Below are positions 20,130 to 30,300 of a stretch of 64,000 nucleotides of DNA, in pieces. The stretch comes from Phymatolithon calcareum (lineage: Eukaryota > Rhodophyta > Florideophyceae > Hapalidiales): NCBI GenBank assembly GCA_977006965.1, contig OZ345374.1:620001-684000 (forward strand). Direction: 5' to 3'. The notes below the pieces were generated by a model. That model saw only the letters and a program-made list of their open reading frames with translations, made no database searches and was not told where the DNA came from. Numbering within the stretch: the stretch's first letter is position 1; each line of letters opens with the position of its first letter. The position numbers and the translations under genes were made by a program.

Positions 20130-20735
20130 TGAGAGCTAGGGCCCACACGTACACTCCGGACAAAGACGCAATAAGACTACTCTTCGCCATATGAACTCAC
20201 TTGAACGTGAATATACACCATGTCGACATATCATCAGCATTCTTGCACGAGGAAATTGACAGCCCCACAACCTTGTACATGCGCAAACCTCCTCCATTGT
20301 ACGGAGGCCTTGCAACACGAGCAATTGTAGACCATCTAATGAAGAACATATATGGCCTTCGACAGGCATCAAGGGCATACGCAGACGGCTTACGAAAACA
20401 CATATAATGCCGCGGATACAAAACGAACAGAATTGAAACTCAAGTTTACATTCTTCACCGCGGAAATGAGGTCATTCTGATGTCCACAGTCAAAGACAAC
20501 TTTCTGATAGCGCCATCATCGTCAGCTCTACTTGATGAATGCAAACAGCATCTGGAACAAAATATACCAACGGCGTTCTTGGGGCACCCGAGAACTTGAT
20601 AGGATGGCGAAAAACCCGAAACCGCAAACATCGGACAACAGCCATCAGTCAGCCTGCTCTATCCAGCAAATTCGTGAAGACTTCCACATGACCGAAGTTC
20701 CTCCAGCTTCTATACCGCTCAGCTTTCACACTTGA
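20130..20735 (+). pseudogene. Ty1/copia reverse transcriptase remnant
   Basis: Motifs VNIHHVDISSAFLHEEID and KNIYGLRQASRAYADGL match the copia RT (family: MDVKTAFLNGEL, KSLYGLKQSPRAW). The YVDD active-site region has become STVKDNFLIAPSSSALLDEC, losing the catalytic Asp pair. Several frame changes lie between the pieces. Confidence 0.6.
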
Positions 20736-20739
20736 AACT

Positions 20740-21234
20740 ATACACACTGATGAGACCGTACTGGATACTAACCAGTTCCCATACGACTTCTGTGTCGGTG
20801 CTTTGAGATACCTTGCAGACTCAACAAGGCCTTATCTTGCTCAGATAGTTCGATCTCTTTCACGATGCTTCAATATGCCAGCACATAGCTATTGGAATGC
20901 GGCAAAACGCGTTCTCAGATACCTAAACGGCACCATTCATTTAGGAATCACAGACGAAAATGGAACTGGTGAGTTATTTTTTGAATCTGACACTGACGAC
21001 GCCAACTTAAAATCAACACGAAAATCAGTTCATGTCAACATTGTATTCTTGAACGGAGCTCCAATTTCATGGGCATATCGTACAATCAAAACAATCTGTA
21101 CAAGCACATGCGAAGCAGAATACATAGCCGCAGGGCACGTTGCAAAGCAAGTTCGATACATGCATACATTGCTACGGTCCTTCTTCTCGCCGCAAAAGAG
21201 ACCGCCCGAGTTGCAATCCAAACTCTTCAAGGAC
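20740..21234 (+). pseudogene. Copia RNase H domain, 5' part (interrupted)
   Basis: The frame reads LRYLADSTRPYLAQIVRSLS, AAKRVLRYLNGTIHLGI, LFFESDTDDAN, GAPISWAYRTIKTICTSTCE, AEYIAAGHVAKQVRYM, which is the copia connection and RNase H region, down to KLFKD at 21234. There the gypsy array begins and the copia frame is cut. It resumes in frame at 49251. Confidence 0.75.
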
Positions 21235-21826
21235 TGTGACAAATTGAGGTAAGTCTACAATTTGGCAAGTTCGCCGAACTAGCGTACGCGTCCTCCTTCG
21301 TTAAGGAGGACGAAAAAACAAAACTGCTGGCGATGTCTCACACTGTGTCGAGGAGGTACCCCGCTGTGAGCTGCCTTTATTTTTAAGTGGAGGGTTGACA
21401 CCATCACATGTAACCTATCCTACAACCGCCAAGAAATTCAGCTCCCCAGAGATACTGGGCGTGCGACAAGCTATAGATTTGATATCCACACGTGCAAATG
21501 CGCGTGAGTTTGTAACACCCCAAAAGGAATAATCTCTTTGTTAGCGTGCACGAGCGGTTTCAATAAAAGCAAGTGTGGCGAGTATTAGCTCGTGCGCAGA
21601 TAGCGACGCGGCTACGTTCTCGCTGGCCAAGAAAAAGGGACTGGATCTATGCCCATAAACTGTAACACATTTCAATTCAGAACACGCACGACTGTGCCAA
21701 TGGTTAGATTCGCCGACACCGATGTCTTGTCCGTTCATAGACGACATGTCAGCAAGCGAATGGCTCGTCGCTTCTTTTTTGGTGCGATGCACCACATAAG
21801 CGAGCACGACTGTGCAGGGCCTCATA
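21235..21826 (-). repeat. Gypsy LTR 1 (3' LTR of the array)
   Basis: 592 bp. It differs from the other five LTRs at 21375, where it has C instead of A on the plus strand, directly beside the minus-strand AATAAA at 21381-21376. It contains a perfect hairpin at 21290-21311 and a 94-codon ORF starting at its second base (21825-21541, minus). Confidence 0.85.
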
Positions 21827-21839
21827 GTGCCCCATAAAC

Positions 21840-24800
21840 CTATTCCGAAGAAAGAGGTTTAGAGAAAGAGCATTGCGCGAGCGCCCTTTTCTTTAGGATT
21901 CGCTCACCGCCAGAGTTTAAGAACTCTTCCAGCATCGAAGGAAGATCTTCATGAACTTGTGCCAAAGGCTCCCAAGTGCGGTCGACGGCATCTGGGAGAC
22001 CTTCCCATTCGACCTGCACCTCTATTTCGCCATGATTGTCCCGAATGCCTCGAAGCCCGCTCGCATCTTGATACGTCGCTTCTGTATGCGCTGCGAGACG
22101 CAGAAGCTCAGGCGCCACCTCTTTTTCGTCCATATCGGCCCGATACAGACGAAGGCGACGGGCATGTACAACTTCCCTTTTTCCATTGAGAAGGTCTTCT
22201 ACTTCGAAGACACTGTGCGACTTTGCAGCGACAACCCTCCTAGGGCCGCGCCAGGTAAACTGCAGCTTGTGCCCCGTGCTCGTAGCACGTCGAACCAGAA
22301 CAAAGTCGCCTGGCCCAAAGTCAATAGCTTTGACATTTGTGCGACGGTGGTGCGCGTCAACACTTCGCTTTCGTGAAGCTGTAGTCAAACCGGTCACTTC
22401 GCGATGCATTCCTCGCAATGCAGTCTGTGTGGCGTCGATGTTAATCAGCTGCTGTGCGCGTACAGCGTCAGCACAGCGGGCATTCTTATACCGAGCAATC
22501 GGCAACGCACGCAGTAACGGACGCGATGGGATGTGTCCAGAAAAGACTTCGAGTGGACTTCGGTAAACGCCTGCGAGCTTTTCATTACGCAGGCCAAGTC
22601 GCTTGACAGGAGCGTGGTTTAAAACGCTTTGGACACACTCAACGACCGCAGGCCAGTCACGAGGCGCAAGATGCCATTCACTCAAAAGTGCTTTGCATGC
22701 CCGAAGAACTTCGCGACACACCCTTTCCACCGAACCGTTTGCCCACGGCGAATATGCCGTTGTGAAGTGATGCTGAACTCGAAACTCTTCGGTCAGCGAG
22801 CGTACGAGCTGGTTCTTGAAGTGACTTCCTTGATCACTTACCAGCCATTCCATCGAGCCAAAACACCCAATCCATACCGTAAGTGCGTCCGCAGTCGCTT
22901 CGCTTGTCGCGCTCTCTGTCGGCCAGAGCCACACATATGACGAAAGGTCGTCCCGGATAATCAACACGTATTTCTTTCCTTCGGCACCGGGACCCATGTA
23001 TAAAAAGTCGATGTGCACAACTTCGTTGGGACGATCGCCATGCAAAGAGTGAGACAGTGCCCTCGGTATGAGCTGACCTGACCGCGAGATAATGCAGTGT
23101 ATGCAATTGCGGACCAGATGTTCCACGTCCTTGTCCATTGTTTTCCACCAGAAATTTTCACGTACAATGCTTTTCGTAGCGTCTTGACCGCGGTGTCCGA
23201 GAGATCCACTGTGAGAGATTACCATAATTTTCAATTGCAACTGCACCGCATTGCTAGGTATCCAAATTCTTCCATCCAGTTTCAACAAACGGTCAACTTT
23301 GTCCATTGTAAGTCGATCCTTTACCGTGCCTAAATTCGGGGTCTCGTCTTGGGGTAGCTGTGCTTCGCGGAAGTCATCCATGTTTGGCCACACCAGGTCC
23401 TCTGGTGACGGGATTATCTGCTCTGATGGCTGTAGCACCAAACTCGCAATCGTTTTTAGCTGCTTGTTTTCGCGCCGATATCCCCTGGCCCAGCGAGTGA
23501 GTATGTCTGCAAATACGTTCGCTTCCCCATCCACGTGCTCGATCAGGTACGAAAATCGGGACATAAACAAGGCCCATCTTTGTACCTTGGACACGATGTG
23601 CCTGCCAAGAGACGGCTCGAGTGCGAGAGGTGCGAACACAAACAGCAGGTTCCGGTGATCAGTATAGATGTGCGTTGTTTGCGCGCCAAAGAACAGGTAG
23701 TCCATTTTGCTCAGGGTTTGGAATATAGCAAACCCTTCTTTCTCGAAGGTGCTCCACCCGATTTGGGCACCCTTAAACGCGGCGCCGAGAAAAGCCAGTG
23801 GTTCGTGCTTCTGATCAGCTGTTGGTTTCTCCAGCTCGTCCTTCTCTGTTTGAGTCACAACCGCTGACCAGTACTTGTCAGATGCGTCAGTGTAGATGCA
23901 TATTGCATGGCCTGTCTTAGGGTAAGACAACTTGACGGAGTTGCGGAGTGTGTTCTGTAAATTTTTGAAAGCGGAATCGTGTACAGTGCCCCAGGACAGA
24001 CTCTGTAACGAAATGTTCTTAATGGATCTTTTCGTTCGTTTTCCGGACTTTTTGTACGCATCTTCCAGGAGATCATTTAGCGGCGAAACGAGCTGCACAA
24101 AGTTGGGAATAGCAATCGACATCCACCGACAACAATAGATGAACTGCGCAAGTTCGTCTGCGGTTCGAGGACTATCCATGTCCTTCAGCCCATCCAGGCG
24201 AGAGGGATCCATCGTATATCCATCTCCGGAAACAATGCGACCGCACCACTTTAGGGTCCTTGCGAATAAATTGCACTTGACGGCGGAAAGGAAAAGGCCC
24301 TTAGCTTCGCAGACAGAGAAGAACTTTTCTAATAAATTCAAAAGTTGTTTTTCTGTTTTCGCGTGCAAGTTAAAATCGTCAAGCCAAGCTTTCATGTTTG
24401 CCCGTATATCCTTGAACAACGGCTCCACGGTTCGCTGAAAGTACGAAGTTGCATTAGCGAGTCCTTGCAGGACACGAGTTGATGCGAAAACTCCCTTTGG
24501 TGTCACCACTGCACATGCTTCATATGAGTCTTCATGTAGTGGTAACTGCCAGTATCCGGACACGAAGTCGAGAGAAGCGAAGCATGAGCTCCCTGCGAAA
24601 TCATTTACCTCGGACTCAAGGTGTGGAATTGGCCACGACTCTTTTATCGTGGCCGCATTTACGGGTCGAAGATCGATTGCCATACGATAATTCGCACGTG
24701 AGCCCTTCTTGGGCACGAGTAGTGGAGCTGCTTGCCAAGCCGCGGTCGGACATTCATAGACGAATCCCATCTCGACAAGTGATGACATGTACTTATCGAG

Positions 24801-26669
24801 GAACTCGCGCTGTTCAGCAGGGTATCGACGGGATTTCATGCGCACGGTGCGGCAATCAGGCTCCAAACGAACTCTCATCGGTTCAACATCGGCCGGAGGG
24901 GATTTTCCCAATCGAATTCGAAATATCTTCTGATATTTGGTGAGCAAGTAGGATAGGCTTGTGGCACCGACTTCAGACAGCCCATTACGTTTTGCTTCCC
25001 TGACGAGCTCAGCCAAAGCAGCCTCCAATTCTTCAATCGGATCTTCGCCAAGGTCGACGTACACATCGCTATCCTCTAGCATGTCGTCCTCAGCGCCGCC
25101 ATGCGCATGGAACGTGCTTCCTTCCCAACTAGCACGATGCTGTAAGATGCTATGAATAGCACCTTCGTGTCGCTCTGCGCCTTCGATTTCGTTTTCACGG
25201 GATTTTAGTAACTCGGGAACATTTAAAACTCCACCGTGTTTGTCCGACGCAGCTGCCAATAATGCTCGATTGTCCAATCCGATAGCAGCTAGAACCCGTT
25301 TTCCAATAAACACGTAATCGGTTTCCTGGTCAGTGACGAACCATTCAATGCCTCGCATGACTAAGTTGGTGCCATGCCGAACGCGAAGAAGAACCGAAGC
25401 AGAAATTTTGCGGTTACAGCTTAAGGACGCAGCGGAAGCGTCAGCCAATTTATAGTTCGCAGTCTCGTTCAGAGGCTCCACGACAATGGTCTTGTCGGCC
25501 TTTACCAGCTTCTCGAGCACGGAAGGGGGAATGATATTCGCGTCTGATCCAGAGTCTGTGAGAACAACGGCCTCCACCGCGCCGTCACAGAAGGTGGCTG
25601 AAAATAGTGAGGAGTCATCATCGACATCTGCTTTTCCAATGTGTGTTATTTTGCCGTCATGCTTCTTTGCATTTCTAGCTTCCTTTTTTGATTTGCGATA
25701 CGCATCCAGCAAACGTTTCTTCTCGGCATCATCAGTGTTTTTGCACTGGTCCATGTAGTGCATTTCACTGCAATTCGGATTCAGGCAACTAGGTTTCGTT
25801 CTCTTTCCATCTCGCTTTCCACGATCATTGTAAACTTTCCGTCCAGTTGAGCCTTTCTTTTCCCGCTCATCGCCACCATCACGGCTACTTGTATCATTTT
25901 TTCGGCGCTGTCGGCGATTTCGAGAACGATCTGTTGGAGCATGCGAGTCGTTATCGGAATCATGACCTCCGTCTGCATTGAGCCCGCGTGCAGCATCCTG
26001 TCGGTCTATCTCTCTGGCCTCCTTTGCCAGCTCTCTCATCACTTCACCATAGTTCTTTTTGAACCCTTCTGCTTTTCTCAGTTTCATGGTAAGCAGCAGA
26101 CGTTTCCGTAACTGCGGATGAGTGATACGACGCATTATGTGCTCCACTGCAATCTGCTGTCGTGTTTCGATGAACCGTGAGTAGCCACGTTTCTCCAGAG
26201 CAGATGCATAGGCCAAGCCGAGTTTCCACACACGCATCTCTAGGCTGCCGAATGTCGGCATCTTGACACCCTGTATGTCTCGCTGAATCTGTGCTAGGTC
26301 GTAATCTTGAACGGCGACGCACGAGCGCTCTTCGACACACTCCTTCAATTGATCCTCAGTGACGGCGTCGGCGTTTTCGGCGGGTACCCATCGCGCAGTT
26401 ACCAACATGTCCACAACGGCCTTGCTAATTGAGTTGCGGTATGTGGTTGCCGATATGTTTCCACCTGTTTCATTGTTCTTTTCCTCGAGACGACGTTCGT
26501 TGATCTCCCTTTTCTCCTTGAAAACAACGAAAGCTTCGGTCGTGATATCTTCCAAACGTGGTGCTTCAAGGGTTTCCACAATAGTTTGCCTGACGGTATC
26601 ACCGTCTTGTGTGGGATCACTTCCACTGCCAGCGACGGCAGTATTGCGCCGCAAGCCCAGTCGAGTCAT
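21840..26669 (-). CDS. Ty3/gypsy gag-pol polyprotein, unit 1
   Basis: One uninterrupted ORF of 1609 residues. In order: gag-like region (1-290); zinc knuckle CLNPNCSEMHYMDQC (295-309, CX4CX3HX4C); aspartic protease with VVLTDSGSDANII (active DSG ~372-374); reverse transcriptase ~590-790 (AIDLRPVNAATIKESWPIP, FASLDFVSGYWQLPL, VLQGLANATSYFQ, active site AWLDDF ~761-766, with Trp where most have Tyr); RNase H ~920-1060 (IYTDASDKYWSAVV, FEKEGFAIFQTL, IYTDHRNLLF, FADILTRWARG); integrase with HHCC zinc module (H..GHRG...NCIHC ~1153-1192) and catalytic D1221, D1279 and E1315 (D-35-E spacing); C-terminal chromodomain-like segment ~1531-1585 (VQVEWEGLPD, RTWEPL). Gag and pol are fused without frameshift or stop. 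Protease, RT, RNase H and integrase catalytic residues are all present, so the element looks competent. ATG 26669 lies 49 nt after the LTR. Confidence 0.9.
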   Translation of the reverse strand: MTRLGLRRNTAVAGSGSDPTQDGDTVRQTIVETLEAPRLEDITTEAFVVFKEKREINERRLEEKNNETGGNISATTYRNSISKAVVDMLVTARWVPAENADAVTEDQLKECVEERSCVAVQDYDLAQIQRDIQGVKMPTFGSLEMRVWKLGLAYASALEKRGYSRFIETRQQIAVEHIMRRITHPQLRKRLLLTMKLRKAEGFKKNYGEVMRELAKEAREIDRQDAARGLNADGGHDSDNDSHAPTDRSRNRRQRRKNDTSSRDGGDEREKKGSTGRKVYNDRGKRDGKRTKPSCLNPNCSEMHYMDQCKNTDDAEKKRLLDAYRKSKKEARNAKKHDGKITHIGKADVDDDSSLFSATFCDGAVEAVVLTDSGSDANIIPPSVLEKLVKADKTIVVEPLNETANYKLADASAASLSCNRKISASVLLRVRHGTNLVMRGIEWFVTDQETDYVFIGKRVLAAIGLDNRALLAAASDKHGGVLNVPELLKSRENEIEGAERHEGAIHSILQHRASWEGSTFHAHGGAEDDMLEDSDVYVDLGEDPIEELEAALAELVREAKRNGLSEVGATSLSYLLTKYQKIFRIRLGKSPPADVEPMRVRLEPDCRTVRMKSRRYPAEQREFLDKYMSSLVEMGFVYECPTAAWQAAPLLVPKKGSRANYRMAIDLRPVNAATIKESWPIPHLESEVNDFAGSSCFASLDFVSGYWQLPLHEDSYEACAVVTPKGVFASTRVLQGLANATSYFQRTVEPLFKDIRANMKAWLDDFNLHAKTEKQLLNLLEKFFSVCEAKGLFLSAVKCNLFARTLKWCGRIVSGDGYTMDPSRLDGLKDMDSPRTADELAQFIYCCRWMSIAIPNFVQLVSPLNDLLEDAYKKSGKRTKRSIKNISLQSLSWGTVHDSAFKNLQNTLRNSVKLSYPKTGHAICIYTDASDKYWSAVVTQTEKDELEKPTADQKHEPLAFLGAAFKGAQIGWSTFEKEGFAIFQTLSKMDYLFFGAQTTHIYTDHRNLLFVFAPLALEPSLGRHIVSKVQRWALFMSRFSYLIEHVDGEANVFADILTRWARGYRRENKQLKTIASLVLQPSEQIIPSPEDLVWPNMDDFREAQLPQDETPNLGTVKDRLTMDKVDRLLKLDGRIWIPSNAVQLQLKIMVISHSGSLGHRGQDATKSIVRENFWWKTMDKDVEHLVRNCIHCIISRSGQLIPRALSHSLHGDRPNEVVHIDFLYMGPGAEGKKYVLIIRDDLSSYVWLWPTESATSEATADALTVWIGCFGSMEWLVSDQGSHFKNQLVRSLTEEFRVQHHFTTAYSPWANGSVERVCREVLRACKALLSEWHLAPRDWPAVVECVQSVLNHAPVKRLGLRNEKLAGVYRSPLEVFSGHIPSRPLLRALPIARYKNARCADAVRAQQLINIDATQTALRGMHREVTGLTTASRKRSVDAHHRRTNVKAIDFGPGDFVLVRRATSTGHKLQFTWRGPRRVVAAKSHSVFEVEDLLNGKREVVHARRLRLYRADMDEKEVAPELLRLAAHTEATYQDASGLRGIRDNHGEIEVQVEWEGLPDAVDRTWEPLAQVHEDLPSMLEEFLNSGGERILKKRALAQCSFSKPLSSE

Positions 26670-26718
26670 GCTTTAGTGTAGACTTAACAGCAATCCTCCA
26701 GCGCTGAAGAGTAATTAC

Positions 26719-27310
26719 TGTGACAAATTGAGGTAAGTCTACAATTTGGCAAGTTCGCCGAACTAGCGTACGCGTCCTCCTTCGTTAAGGAGGACGAAAA
26801 AACAAAACTGCTGGCGATGTCTCACACTGTGTCGAGGAGGTACCCCGCTGTGAGCTGCATTTATTTTTAAGTGGAGGGTTGACACCATCACATGTAACCT
26901 ATCCTACAACCGCCAAGAAATTCAGCTCCCCAGAGATACTGGGCGTGCGACAAGCTATAGATTTGATATCCACACGTGCAAATGCGCGTGAGTTTGTAAC
27001 ACCCCAAAAGGAATAATCTCTTTGTTAGCGTGCACGAGCGGTTTCAATAAAAGCAAGTGTGGCGAGTATTAGCTCGTGCGCAGATAGCGACGCGGCTACG
27101 TTCTCGCTGGCCAAGAAAAAGGGACTGGATCTATGCCCATAAACTGTAACACATTTCAATTCAGAACACGCACGACTGTGCCAATGGTTAGATTCGCCGA
27201 CACCGATGTCTTGTCCGTTCATAGACGACATGTCAGCAAGCGAATGGCTCGTCGCTTCTTTTTTGGTGCGATGCACCACATAAGCGAGCACGACTGTGCA
27301 GGGCCTCATA
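26719..27310 (-). repeat. Gypsy LTR 2 (shared by units 1 and 2)
   Basis: 592 bp. It serves as the 5' LTR of unit 1 and the 3' LTR of unit 2; there is no second LTR or host sequence between the units. Confidence 0.85.
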
Positions 27311-27323
27311 GTGCCCCATAAAC

Positions 27324-30300
27324 CTATTCCGAAGAAAGAGGTTTAGAGAAAGAGCATTGCGCGAGCGCCCTTTTCTTTAGGATTCGCTCACCGCCAGAGT
27401 TTAAGAACTCTTCCAGCATCGAAGGAAGATCTTCATGAACTTGTGCCAAAGGCTCCCAAGTGCGGTCGACGGCATCTGGGAGACCTTCCCATTCGACCTG
27501 CACCTCTATTTCGCCATGATTGTCCCGAATGCCTCGAAGCCCGCTCGCATCTTGATACGTCGCTTCTGTATGCGCTGCGAGACGCAGAAGCTCAGGCGCC
27601 ACCTCTTTTTCGTCCATATCGGCCCGATACAGACGAAGGCGACGGGCATGTACAACTTCCCTTTTTCCATTGAGAAGGTCTTCTACTTCGAAGACACTGT
27701 GCGACTTTGCAGCGACAACCCTCCTAGGGCCGCGCCAGGTAAACTGCAGCTTGTGCCCCGTGCTCGTAGCACGTCGAACCAGAACAAAGTCGCCTGGCCC
27801 AAAGTCAATAGCTTTGACATTTGTGCGACGGTGGTGCGCGTCAACACTTCGCTTTCGTGAAGCTGTAGTCAAACCGGTCACTTCGCGATGCATTCCTCGC
27901 AATGCAGTCTGTGTGGCGTCGATGTTAATCAGCTGCTGTGCGCGTACAGCGTCAGCACAGCGGGCATTCTTATACCGAGCAATCGGCAACGCACGCAGTA
28001 ACGGACGCGATGGGATGTGTCCAGAAAAGACTTCGAGTGGACTTCGGTAAACGCCTGCGAGCTTTTCATTACGCAGGCCAAGTCGCTTGACAGGAGCGTG
28101 GTTTAAAACGCTTTGGACACACTCAACGACCGCAGGCCAGTCACGAGGCGCAAGATGCCATTCACTCAAAAGTGCTTTGCATGCCCGAAGAACTTCGCGA
28201 CACACCCTTTCCACCGAACCGTTTGCCCACGGCGAATATGCCGTTGTGAAGTGATGCTGAACTCGAAACTCTTCGGTCAGCGAGCGTACGAGCTGGTTCT
28301 TGAAGTGACTTCCTTGATCACTTACCAGCCATTCCATCGAGCCAAAACACCCAATCCATACCGTAAGTGCGTCCGCAGTCGCTTCGCTTGTCGCGCTCTC
28401 TGTCGGCCAGAGCCACACATATGACGAAAGGTCGTCCCGGATAATCAACACGTATTTCTTTCCTTCGGCACCGGGACCCATGTATAAAAAGTCGATGTGC
28501 ACAACTTCGTTGGGACGATCGCCATGCAAAGAGTGAGACAGTGCCCTCGGTATGAGCTGACCTGACCGCGAGATAATGCAGTGTATGCAATTGCGGACCA
28601 GATGTTCCACGTCCTTGTCCATTGTTTTCCACCAGAAATTTTCACGTACAATGCTTTTCGTAGCGTCTTGACCGCGGTGTCCGAGAGATCCACTGTGAGA
28701 GATTACCATAATTTTCAATTGCAACTGCACCGCATTGCTAGGTATCCAAATTCTTCCATCCAGTTTCAACAAACGGTCAACTTTGTCCATTGTAAGTCGA
28801 TCCTTTACCGTGCCTAAATTCGGGGTCTCGTCTTGGGGTAGCTGTGCTTCGCGGAAGTCATCCATGTTTGGCCACACCAGGTCCTCTGGTGACGGGATTA
28901 TCTGCTCTGATGGCTGTAGCACCAAACTCGCAATCGTTTTTAGCTGCTTGTTTTCGCGCCGATATCCCCTGGCCCAGCGAGTGAGTATGTCTGCAAATAC
29001 GTTCGCTTCCCCATCCACGTGCTCGATCAGGTACGAAAATCGGGACATAAACAAGGCCCATCTTTGTACCTTGGACACGATGTGCCTGCCAAGAGACGGC
29101 TCGAGTGCGAGAGGTGCGAACACAAACAGCAGGTTCCGGTGATCAGTATAGATGTGCGTTGTTTGCGCGCCAAAGAACAGGTAGTCCATTTTGCTCAGGG
29201 TTTGGAATATAGCAAACCCTTCTTTCTCGAAGGTGCTCCACCCGATTTGGGCACCCTTAAACGCGGCGCCGAGAAAAGCCAGTGGTTCGTGCTTCTGATC
29301 AGCTGTTGGTTTCTCCAGCTCGTCCTTCTCTGTTTGAGTCACAACCGCTGACCAGTACTTGTCAGATGCGTCAGTGTAGATGCATATTGCATGGCCTGTC
29401 TTAGGGTAAGACAACTTGACGGAGTTGCGGAGTGTGTTCTGTAAATTTTTGAAAGCGGAATCGTGTACAGTGCCCCAGGACAGACTCTGTAACGAAATGT
29501 TCTTAATGGATCTTTTCGTTCGTTTTCCGGACTTTTTGTACGCATCTTCCAGGAGATCATTTAGCGGCGAAACGAGCTGCACAAAGTTGGGAATAGCAAT
29601 CGACATCCACCGACAACAATAGATGAACTGCGCAAGTTCGTCTGCGGTTCGAGGACTATCCATGTCCTTCAGCCCATCCAGGCGAGAGGGATCCATCGTA
29701 TATCCATCTCCGGAAACAATGCGACCGCACCACTTTAGGGTCCTTGCGAATAAATTGCACTTGACGGCGGAAAGGAAAAGGCCCTTAGCTTCGCAGACAG
29801 AGAAGAACTTTTCTAATAAATTCAAAAGTTGTTTTTCTGTTTTCGCGTGCAAGTTAAAATCGTCAAGCCAAGCTTTCATGTTTGCCCGTATATCCTTGAA
29901 CAACGGCTCCACGGTTCGCTGAAAGTACGAAGTTGCATTAGCGAGTCCTTGCAGGACACGAGTTGATGCGAAAACTCCCTTTGGTGTCACCACTGCACAT
30001 GCTTCATATGAGTCTTCATGTAGTGGTAACTGCCAGTATCCGGACACGAAGTCGAGAGAAGCGAAGCATGAGCTCCCTGCGAAATCATTTACCTCGGACT
30101 CAAGGTGTGGAATTGGCCACGACTCTTTTATCGTGGCCGCATTTACGGGTCGAAGATCGATTGCCATACGATAATTCGCACGTGAGCCCTTCTTGGGCAC
30201 GAGTAGTGGAGCTGCTTGCCAAGCCGCGGTCGGACATTCATAGACGAATCCCATCTCGACAAGTGATGACATGTACTTATCGAGGAACTCGCGCTGTTCA

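Noticed and set aside
21280-21320. Possible hammerhead ribozyme in the gypsy LTR (GTCC...GGACGAAA)
   Set aside because: The stem and GAAA resemble hammerhead stem II, but the required CUGAUGA core and the other two helices are absent. The 90-bp module's CTGATG was checked for the same reason and lacks a GAAA partner.
21951-26676. Plus-strand ORFs of 100-154 codons opposite every gypsy unit (for example 24479-24943, 21951-22376)
   Set aside because: They recur in all five units only because the units are identical, lie antisense to a well-defined polyprotein, and show no family motif.
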